A stretch of 38,793 nucleotides of DNA from Salipiger mucosus DSM 16094. Lineage in GTDB: Bacteria > Pseudomonadota > Alphaproteobacteria > Rhodobacterales > Rhodobacteraceae. The position numbers were made by a program, and so were the translations under genes. The notes under the pieces were generated by a model. The model worked only from the letters and a program-made list of their open reading frames with translations. It did no database searches and was not told where the DNA came from. This document shows, one piece after another, positions 28,764-36,600 of this stretch (its first letter is position 1; each line of letters starts with the position of its first letter). The stretch lies in contig NZ_KE557278.1 of NCBI RefSeq assembly GCF_000442255.1, positions 297,606 to 336,398 on the forward strand. Reading direction: 5' to 3'.

Positions 28764-29359
28764 CAGATCTCCTCTCCGCGGATCCGCGCGATGTCGCGGA
28801 AGAATTCGGCCGTGCATTGGAGCAGCATCAGCAGGACGCCGAAGCACAGGATGACCTTGACCGGCCAGATGTAGGGACGCCACGCGCTGGGGCTGGTCTC
28901 GAGGTAGCCCATCAGCTCGCCCGCCGCGTCCGGCCCGCCGGTGACGAAGGCCCAGGCGAGATTGCCGAAGAACGAGAACGGCTCGGTCCCGAAGTAGCCC
29001 AGCGAGTAGGCGGTGGAACTCACCGCGCCGTAGAACAGCACGCCGAGGTAGAAGAGCAGGAAGAAGATGGTGACCGCGTCGACCATCGCCTTCCGGCGCG
29101 GCGACCATTCGCCGTAGAAGAGGTCCATCCGCACGTTCGACCCCAGCTGGATCGAGTAGGGCCCGCCAAGCACGTAGTAGGCGACCATGACGAACTGCGC
29201 GGTCTCGAGCGTCCAGAGCTTGGGCGAGAAGAAGGTCTTGGCGACCGAGGACCAAAGCAGCACGCCGATCAGGGCAAAGATCAGGTACATCGCGATGCGG
29301 CCGATGAAGCGGTTCATCGCGTCGATGCGGCGGACGTAGGCGACGATGGCGCTAGGCAT
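28763..29359 (-). CDS. dctQ: TRAP transporter small permease subunit, DctQ family
   Basis: The 198-aa protein has four hydrophobic segments and the conserved YYVLGGPYSIQLGSNVRMDLFY block. It is longer than the first DctQ because of an insert near residues 125-155. It overlaps the upstream amidohydrolase gene by 8 bp and the downstream dctM by 1 bp. It works with the DctM and DctP of the same operon. Confidence 0.92.
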   Translation of the reverse strand: MPSAIVAYVRRIDAMNRFIGRIAMYLIFALIGVLLWSSVAKTFFSPKLWTLETAQFVMVAYYVLGGPYSIQLGSNVRMDLFYGEWSPRRKAMVDAVTIFFLLFYLGVLFYGAVSSTAYSLGYFGTEPFSFFGNLAWAFVTGGPDAAGELMGYLETSPSAWRPYIWPVKVILCFGVLLMLLQCTAEFFRDIARIRGEEI

Positions 29360-30122
29360 GGGGCACCTCCGGAAGGCCGAGCGCGTCGAGGGCGGGCACC
29401 AGCATCACCAGCAGTGCTTCAGCGACGCGCTCGCGGTCCTCAGGCGTGGTCAGCAGGTCGTTGCGGACCTCGATCATCGCGTTGGGCAGCCCGTTGCGGA
29501 TACCGTGGCGCTTGAGCGTATGTGTCACGCCGTCCTCGGGGCCGTAGGGCGCGTTGCGCTCGACCTGAAAGTGGGTGTCCCCGGCGCGCGCGAGCATGGC
29601 GTCGGCCAGGCGCGTGTCGCTGTCGTGCAGGAGGCCGATCTCGACGGCACGTGGCTCGCCGAACCACCTCGGCGTGAAGCTGTGCACGGTGACGAGCGCG
29701 AAGGGCGGGCGCTGCTGCTGGCGTGCCGCGATATGGCTGGCCAATGCCGAGGCGAAGGGATCGTGGATCGTCTCGACCCGTTCGGCGCGTGCCTCGGGCG
29801 CGAGGTCGCGGTTGCCGGGGATGGCGATCTGTTCGGTCTGCGCGGGAATCGCGCTCTCGGCCTCGGGCGGGCGGTTGCAGTCGTAGACCAGCCGCGAGAC
29901 CCGGCCGGCGATCAGCGGGGCGTCGAGTTCGCCCGACAGGATCACCGCCAGCGCCCGTGCGCCCGGGTCCCAGGCGGCGTGGCTCTCGCGTGCCTCGGCG
30001 CCGAGGCCGAGGCCGTCGTAGCGCGCAGGGATGTGGTTGGAGGCGTGTTCGCAGACGAGCATGACCGGCCCGCGGCCCTGCGCGTTGACGACCTCGTAAG
30101 CTTCCTTCGTGCGATCCTGCAC
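29352..30122 (-). CDS. N-formylglutamate amidohydrolase family protein
   Basis: The 256-aa protein carries the family motifs CEHASNHIP (residues 24-32), SHAAWDPGA, YDCNRPP, VHSFTP and EVRND, which form a zinc-peptidase-like active site. The family was named for histidine breakdown, but no other hut gene is here. As first gene of an operon with a gamma-glutamyl ligase, it more likely hydrolyses a gamma-glutamyl or N-acyl amide at the end of the route (inference). A GTG at 30122 is used since no suitable ATG is in frame; GGGGGA precedes it. Confidence 0.88.
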   Translation of the reverse strand: MQDRTKEAYEVVNAQGRGPVMLVCEHASNHIPARYDGLGLGAEARESHAAWDPGARALAVILSGELDAPLIAGRVSRLVYDCNRPPEAESAIPAQTEQIAIPGNRDLAPEARAERVETIHDPFASALASHIAARQQQRPPFALVTVHSFTPRWFGEPRAVEIGLLHDSDTRLADAMLARAGDTHFQVERNAPYGPEDGVTHTLKRHGIRNGLPNAMIEVRNDLLTTPEDRERVAEALLVMLVPALDALGLPEVPHA

Positions 30123-30139
30123 AGTGCGTCCCCCATCGT

Positions 30140-30155
30140 TGGAAAAACCTTTCCA
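30140..30155. promoter_or_regulatory. Inverted repeat in the rpiR divergent region, candidate RpiR operator
   Basis: TGGAAA-AACC-TTTCCA, two perfect 6-bp arms, lies 18 bp before the amidohydrolase start and in the gap shared with the divergent rpiR gene. A further TTTCCAGAAA half-site follows near 30179-30188. RpiR-family proteins often bind GAAA/TTTC dyads, so autoregulation plus operon control is likely. Confidence 0.55.
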
Positions 30156-30266
30156 CGGCTCCGAGAATGCGTCAATATTTTTCCAGAAATCGGCTCACGC
30201 CGCGAAGGGCGCGAACCCGCCACGGGAAAAGTGCACAGAAAGTAAGCAGTTGGAGGCCAGCCAGAG

Positions 30267-31139
30267 GTGACTTCGCCAGCCCAGCCGACCGTACGGCAAC
30301 TGATCCGCAACCATCACGCCGAGCTGACGCTCTCCGAGCGCAAGTTCGCGAATGCCCTCCTCGAGGACTATCCCGGCGCGGGGCTTGCCTCGATCACCGC
30401 GGCGGCGGCCAATGCCGGGGTCTCGACGCCCACGGTGGCGCGCATGGTGCAGAAGCTGGGGTTCAAGGGCTATCCGCAGTTCCACCAGGCGCTGCTGGCC
30501 GAGCTTCAAGCCAAAGTCTCGGGGCCCGAGGCGCGGCGCGCGGCCTGGGCCAGCGAGGCGCCCGATTCGCACCTGCTGAACCGTTTCGCCGACGCGGTGA
30601 CGCAGAACCTGCGGCAGACCTTCTCCAACGTGGATACGGCGCAGTTCGACGCCGCGGCGAAACGGCTCGCGGCGACCGAGGGGCGGCTCTACGTCGTGGG
30701 CGGGCGGATCACGCGGTCGCTGGCGGAATATGCCTTCACCCATTTCCAGGCGATCCGGGCGCGGGTCACGCACCTGACCTCGTCGCCGGCCACCTGGCCG
30801 CACTACGTGCTCGACATGGCCGAGGGCGACACGCTGCTGATCTTCGACATCCGCCGCTACGAGGAGAACCTCGAGCGGCTGGCGCGGATCGCCTCCGAGC
30901 GGGGCGTGACGGTGATCCTCGTGACCGACCAGTGGGCGAGCCCCGTGGCCGCCACGGCAGAGCATACGTTCAACTGCTGGGTCGAGATCCCCTCGGCCTG
31001 GGACAGCTCCATCGCGATCCTGTCGCTGGTCGAGGCGCTGATCGCCGCCGCGCAGGAAGAGCGTTGGCCCGACGCGCGTGACCGCTTCGAGCGGCTGGAC
31101 GCGCTGTTCGAGCTCACGCGGCTGTTCCAGCGCAGCTAG
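30267..31139 (+). CDS. MurR/RpiR-family transcriptional regulator
   Basis: The 290-aa protein joins an N-terminal helix-turn-helix (LTLSERKFANALL then ANAGVSTPTVARMVQKLGFKGY) to a SIS sugar-isomerase-like domain (about residues 130-270; GRLYVVGGRITRSLAEY, then DTLLIFDIRRYEE). SIS domains usually bind phosphosugars, but RpiR members also control amine and amino acid catabolism. It is divergent from the TRAP/gamma-glutamyl operon and most likely controls it. Start is GTG at 30267 with GGAGG ten bases upstream. Its stop shares CTAG with the convergent gntR gene. Confidence 0.92.
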   Translation: MTSPAQPTVRQLIRNHHAELTLSERKFANALLEDYPGAGLASITAAAANAGVSTPTVARMVQKLGFKGYPQFHQALLAELQAKVSGPEARRAAWASEAPDSHLLNRFADAVTQNLRQTFSNVDTAQFDAAAKRLAATEGRLYVVGGRITRSLAEYAFTHFQAIRARVTHLTSSPATWPHYVLDMAEGDTLLIFDIRRYEENLERLARIASERGVTVILVTDQWASPVAATAEHTFNCWVEIPSAWDSSIAILSLVEALIAAAQEERWPDARDRFERLDALFELTRLFQRS

Positions 31140-31855
31140 CTGGAGGCAAGGTTCTCCGGCGCGTAGAGGCGTTTCGCCCGTTCGAGGTGGTCGTGCATCG
31201 CCTGCGCGGCGGCGTCGGCATCGCCGCGGCCGATGGCCTCGAGGATCGCTTCGTGCTCGGCCAGGGTCAGCGCCTCCTGCCCGGGGCTGCGCACGAAGTC
31301 GACGTGGAAGTCGCGCAGCCAGGAAAAGATGCCGTGACAGAGGCTCTCGAAGAGCGGGTTACGCGAGATCGCGGCGATTGTGCGGTGAAACTGCCCGTCG
31401 AGATCGAGGAACCGCTCGGGCGTCTCGCGCGCGTCCTCCTGCGCGTCGAGTACTGCGCGCAGGGCGGTCATGTCTTCCTTGGTCCGGCGCCGCGCGGCGA
31501 TGCGCGCCAGTTCGCGCTCGAGCGCGAGGCGCGCCTCCTTGAGGTGATCCAGCGTCGCGGCGGAATGGGTCAGCAGGTGCTGCATCGACAGGCCCAGCTG
31601 GTCGACCAGCACGTCGAGCGATGGCTCGGCCACGCGGGGGCGTCCGCCGTGGCGGATCTCGACCAGCCCGGCCTGCGCGAGCCGCTGCATCGCCTCGCGC
31701 ACCACGGGGCGGCCGACCTCGAAGCGCGCCATCAACTCGCGTTCCGAGGGCAGGGCGTCGCCCGGGGCGAGCCGTCCCTCGCGGATCAGCGCCAGCAGGC
31801 GCGCGTGCACCTCGTCCGACAGCTTGCGGGGGCGGATGGGGTCTGAGGGCGTCAT
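31136..31855 (-). CDS. GntR-family (FadR subfamily) transcriptional regulator
   Basis: The 239-aa protein has the winged helix ALIREGRLAPGDALPSERELM and VGRPVVREAMQRLAQAGLVE, followed by an all-helical FCD ligand domain with DLDGQFHRTIAA and HEAILEAI (metal-binding His/Asp). The ATG at 31855 is chosen because the conserved region starts soon after; the 44 upstream codons are not family-like. FCD regulators bind small organic acids. It points away from the TIR operon and no metabolic gene accompanies it in the window, so the target is unclear. Confidence 0.9.
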   Translation of the reverse strand: MTPSDPIRPRKLSDEVHARLLALIREGRLAPGDALPSERELMARFEVGRPVVREAMQRLAQAGLVEIRHGGRPRVAEPSLDVLVDQLGLSMQHLLTHSAATLDHLKEARLALERELARIAARRRTKEDMTALRAVLDAQEDARETPERFLDLDGQFHRTIAAISRNPLFESLCHGIFSWLRDFHVDFVRSPGQEALTLAEHEAILEAIGRGDADAAAQAMHDHLERAKRLYAPENLASS

Positions 31856-32046
31856 GCCGGTGGCGCGTCCTGTCTGGGGCAAGGTCTGGCCGGGCGAACC
31901 GGCCAAGGCACCTTGCCCGTCATGGCCCCGGCTTCGCAAGGCCGGGGGCGCCTGCCATCGCGGCAAGGGCTTCCGAGCGGCGCGCACCGGCCGCGATAGG
32001 CGCCCCGGAAATCACGGCGCAGTTGATTGACCCAGCGTCATTGTCT

Positions 32047-32066
32047 ACCTTTGATACCGCAAAGGT
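32047..32066 (+). promoter_or_regulatory. Inverted repeat upstream of the TIR-STAND operon
   Basis: ACCTTTG-ATACCG-CAAAGGT has perfect 7-bp arms, 49 bp before the TIR gene start, in locally AT-rich DNA. The half-site CCTTTGAT is repeated directly at 32071-32078. The position suits a repressor or activator site for the operon; which protein binds is unknown. Confidence 0.5.
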
Positions 32067-32115
32067 TGTGCCTTTGATTGATTGTTCGATTCGCATTTTA
32101 TTCCAGGGGTCCGAG

Positions 32116-33621
32116 ATGGGTGGCAACGCCGCGGCCGGAAAGACGTCTATTTTCGTGAGCTACGCGCATGCCGACATCGAGCCGCGCACCTTCCGCACGT
32201 CCAGCCTGCTGAGCGAGCTGCTCGAGGGCATCAAGTACGACCTGACGAAGAACGACCGCCGCGCGCCCTATCGCTTCCTGCGGGACAAGGAGGGCGTGCT
32301 GAACGCCGGCGACTGGATCGACGAGGCGCTGACCGAGGCGATCCGTGAGGCGGACATCGGGCTGGTGTTCCTGTCGACGCAGTACTGCCAGTCGGACAGC
32401 TGCGCCGCCGAGTTGCGGCAGATGCACGCCCGGGGCATGCCGGTGATCCTGGTCGAGCTCGACGACGCCTGGGAGCGCGGCGGCAAGCCCTGCGCGGGAG
32501 CGATGCGCACGGCCTACGAGGACCTGCTGAGCGTGCGTTTCTGGCAGTGCAGGGACGGGCGGGTCGAGACCTTCGGCTACCCGGTCCCGCGCGAGGCCAC
32601 GGGCGACTCGCGCGAGGGCTACTACAAGCGCCTGCTCGACGTGGTGCACGCCCTGCGCGAGAAGCGCGAGGAGGTGCTGGCCGGCGCGGGCCATGCCGAG
32701 GACGCGGTGGTGATCCCCGAGGAGCCGGTGAACGTGGTCATGGCCGCGCCCACCGGCGACGTGAAGGAGATCGCCGACCGGCTCGAACGTTCTTACGAGG
32801 CGGCGGGGCTGAGCGTTCTGCGGCTCGACCGGCTCGAGGCCGACCTCTCGGCCGAGACCGTGCGCCGTGCGGTGCGGCAGGCGGATCTCTTCGTGCAGGT
32901 GCTGGGCATGGTGCAGGGCAAGCGGATGCCCGACCACGACAACACGCCCGCGGTGATCGCCCAGCACGAGATCGCCCGCGAGGAGAAGGCACGGATCGAG
33001 ACCTGGGTGGCGCTGGACTTCGACGTCGAGGAGTGCAGCGAGCGCTATGCCACCTTCCTCGAGGAGGCGGTGCCGCACCGCACCAGCTTCGAGGGGTTCG
33101 AGGAATATTCCAAGCGCGTCGCCGCGGAGCAGGTGGCCAACCGCGAGGCGGAGGAGCGGCGCGAGCGGATCCAGGACGACAGCGACCTGGGAGGCGAGGG
33201 CGTCGTGCCCATCGTCTCGATCGACGCGGCCGAGGACGATTTCGACCTGCGCGACCGGGTGATCGACACGCTGGGCCGGCATGTCGTGGTCTTCCCGATC
33301 CACCCCGAGACCGAGATGAACAAGCTGGGCGAGCAGGTGAAGGGCAATGACGCCATCGTGCTGATCTACGGCCGGGGCGTCGAGGGCCAGAAGCGCGCCA
33401 ACATGCGCGGCATGTATTTCCTGCGCAACCGCGCCCGCTTCACCCCGCCGACGCGCGACCATTTCGAGATCGCCTTCGGCGACGCCTCGCCGGCCGGCTC
33501 CACGCCCTGTCCGCGCGGCAAGCCGCTGCACGTGATCCGCGTGGATGAGGGGCTCGATCCCGTCGCGACGAGCGAGTTCCTGCACTCGCTGGGCGTGGAC
33601 GCCCCGGCCGAGAGCCTCTGA
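32116..33621 (+). CDS. TIR-domain protein with additional TIR-like segments, putative NADase effector
   Basis: The 501-aa protein starts with a TIR domain: strand SIFVSYAHAD (residues 11-20), an RDKEGVLNAGDWI BB-loop-like region, and SDSCAAELRQM with E99 in the position of the NADase catalytic glutamate. Residues about 205-325 (VNVVMAAPTGDVKEIAD, then ADLFVQVLG) and 362-495 (VVPIVSIDAAEDDFDLRD, then NDAIVLIYGR) look like two further TIR/flavodoxin-like folds without an obvious catalytic Glu. A charged helical linker lies near 330-355. No membrane segment. ATG at 32116 follows AGGGG. It is 2 bp upstream of a STAND NTPase, so a role as its effector is inferred: NAD depletion or signal-nucleotide production on activation. 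Confidence 0.85.
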   Translation: MGGNAAAGKTSIFVSYAHADIEPRTFRTSSLLSELLEGIKYDLTKNDRRAPYRFLRDKEGVLNAGDWIDEALTEAIREADIGLVFLSTQYCQSDSCAAELRQMHARGMPVILVELDDAWERGGKPCAGAMRTAYEDLLSVRFWQCRDGRVETFGYPVPREATGDSREGYYKRLLDVVHALREKREEVLAGAGHAEDAVVIPEEPVNVVMAAPTGDVKEIADRLERSYEAAGLSVLRLDRLEADLSAETVRRAVRQADLFVQVLGMVQGKRMPDHDNTPAVIAQHEIAREEKARIETWVALDFDVEECSERYATFLEEAVPHRTSFEGFEEYSKRVAAEQVANREAEERRERIQDDSDLGGEGVVPIVSIDAAEDDFDLRDRVIDTLGRHVVVFPIHPETEMNKLGEQVKGNDAIVLIYGRGVEGQKRANMRGMYFLRNRARFTPPTRDHFEIAFGDASPAGSTPCPRGKPLHVIRVDEGLDPVATSEFLHSLGVDAPAESL

Positions 33622-33623
33622 AC

Positions 33624-36600
33624 ATGCCGATGGACGGTTTTTCCCGGAGCACCGCACCCTACCCGGGGCTGCGGTCGTTCCGGCGGGCCGAATACGACAT
33701 CTTCTTCGGCCGCGACGATCACGTTCAGGACATGATCGAGAAGCTGACCGAGCACCAGTTCCTCTGCGTGACCGGCCCCTCGGGCTGCGGCAAGTCCTCG
33801 CTGGCGCGCACCGGGCTCTTCAACGCGCTCGAGGCGGGCTTCCTGCCCGGGCGGGGCTCGGACTGGATCTTCTGCGATCTCTACCCCGAGACCGACCCGC
33901 TGGGCCGGCTCTGCCGCTCGCTGGCCACGGCCATCCTGCTGGGCGAGAGCGGCCACGGCGCGCCCGAGCCCGACGCGGAACAGGCCGAGCGCATCGAGGC
34001 GCTGGCCAACATGTTCCACAACCACGTCGACACGCGGTCGAGCGACCTGACGGCGGCGGTCGAGTCGGTCTCCGAGGTGGCGGGCCGGCCGGTCATCATC
34101 CTCGTGGACCAGTTCGAGGAGATCTTCCGCTACGCCCAGGACGACCCGCGCGCCGTGTCGCGCTTCGTCGACGTCTTGCTCAAGACCGCGATGGTGCACA
34201 GCGACATCTACGTCGTGATCACCATCCGCACGGACGAGCTGGAGAAATGCGCGCGCTACGCCGGACTCACGGGGGCGATCAACCAAAGCCAGTTCCTGAC
34301 CCCGACCCTCGACCGCTATCAGATGCAGGAGGCGATCGAGGGGCCGATGTCGCTGTTCGGCGGCCGGGTCGAGCCCGAGCTCTCGGTCTGGATGCTCAAC
34401 GGGCTGGAGGAACAACTCGACAAGCTGCCGCTGATGCAGCACGCGCTGCTGCTGCTCTACAACCATGCCCGCAAGCGGGCGGGGGAGGGCGGCGAGGTGG
34501 TCCTGCGGCTGCCTGATTTCTACGAGGTCTTCGGCATAAAGGACGCCGCCGGGCGGCGGCGCAGCGAAAGCCACGATGCGCTGCGGATGTCGCTGTCGCA
34601 CCAGCTCGACCGGCTCTACGGCGCGCTCGACGAGGGCGGGCAGCGGATCACGCGCGATCTCTTCTGTGCGCTCACCACGCTGGAGAGCCGGGGGCGTGAC
34701 ATCCGCCGCCCGATCCGTCTGGGCGAGGCCGCCAAGACGCTGGGCTGCAGTTTCGACAACCTCCTGCGCGTCCTGTCGCACTTCAAGGACGGGCCCGAGT
34801 CCTATCTCCGCGTTGCTGGCGAGGACGACGGCATAGATGCAAATGACACGGTGGACGTGACTCACGAGTGCATCCTGCGGCTCTGGCGTCCGCTGCAGCG
34901 CGACTGGCTGCCGGCGGAACATGCCTCGGCCGACAACCTTCGCTTTCTCGCCCGGCTGGCGCGCGAGCGCGACCAGAACCGGCACGGCGGCTGGTGGGAC
35001 CGCCTTCTTGGGCGCGGACTGATCGCCGGGCGCACGCTGTCGCGCTACCTCGCATGGTGGCGCGAGCGGCACCCCAACCCCACGTGGGCGGGGCGGCATC
35101 TTGCGCGGATCGAGTGGACCTCGGACGGCCATCTCCTGGCATCGGGCGAGATATTCACGCGGGTCGAGGCCTTTGTCGCCGACTCCCGTCGTTTCGATAC
35201 GATCAAGGTCTTTCTCGGCGCGGCGGCGGTCGTTGCTACGCTCGGGCTGATGGGCAACGTCGTCTACGGCCAGATCGAGACCGCGCGGGCGCGGGCCGAG
35301 GCCGCCGAAGCCGCGCAGCGCACGCTCGAGCTGCAGGAGACCATCCGCGAAGTCGAGCGCGCGCAGGCCGCGCGTGAGGCCGAGGTCACGCGGCTCGAGG
35401 CCGATATCGCGCTGCGCGAGGCCGAGCGGCGCTATACCGAGCGCGAGAAGGCCGCGCTCACGATCTCGGCGGTCAACATCACGCCGCTGGCGGAAGAGCC
35501 GGTCGTGCAGGCGGAGGGGGCCATCACCGGGTTGCAGCAGGCGCTGACATCCGGGTTGCCGGACGGTCTGGTGAACCTTGCCGTGGACAAGTTGCTCGAT
35601 GCGCTGAGCTATATCCAGGAATGGCGCCGCTTCAGCCACGGACGTGGCGCGGACGCGCAGGTCTTCGCGGCCGACTTCCTCCCCGGCGGCGAGACCTTCG
35701 TCACGCTGGACCAGGCGATGCGGCTGCGGATCTGGGACGCCGGGGGCAACGGGGCGCCGCTGCGGCTCCTGCCGCTCGCGCCGCACCTGAGCCACATCGA
35801 TGCGGCGCGCGGCCGGTCGCTGGCGGTGGCGCCCGACGGGACCATCGCGGCGGGCACGCAGCGCGGCGGCTTGCTGCTGGTCGAGGGGTTCGGACCGGAG
35901 ACCGAGACCGAGCCGCGTGTGACCGAGCTGTATCCCGGCCCGCCGGAGTGGGATCGCGACACCATCATGGACCTGGCGTTCTCGAGGGACGGACGGCTTC
36001 TGATCGCGGCCGCGCTCACCGGGCACGTCCATCTGTGGCGCCGCGCGCCGGGCGGGGCATGGCGTCACGAGCTGAGCGTCACGGCGCGTAACCTGACGGC
36101 CCGCCAATCGGGCGTGGGGCTGGTGCGCGCCGACGGCCGCGAGCAGGACCGACGGGACTTCGCGGTCTGGTCGGTCGCGCTCACGCCGGATGCGCGGGTC
36201 GCGGCCATGGGTCTGGAAAGCGGCGCGGTCTGCCTGTTCCGCATCGACGGCCGTGGCGCGCGCTGCGACGACAGCGGCCACGACCAACCCGTGAAGGCGG
36301 TGCGCATCTCGCCAGACGGCGCCGAACTCGTCTCGGCCGGCAATGACGACCGCGTTCGCATCTGGCGTTTTGTCCCGCCGCCCGGCCTGCGTCCCGGCGG
36401 CGGGCCGCGCGATGATATGCTGACGCTGAGGGCCGAGTTGTCCGACTTCGTGCTCTGGCACGACTTCGATCTGTGGGACCTGGCCTTCGACGCCTCGGGC
36501 GACCTGCTGGCCACGGCGACCTGGGACGGCTCGGTGCATGTCTTCACCACCGCAGACTGGCGCCCCCGCAAGGTCCTGCGCGGGCACGAACTGCCGCTGC

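Noticed and set aside
29352-30122. Histidine utilisation gene hutG
   Set aside because: No hutH, hutU, hutI or hutF nearby; operon context points to another amide substrate, so the hut name is not used.
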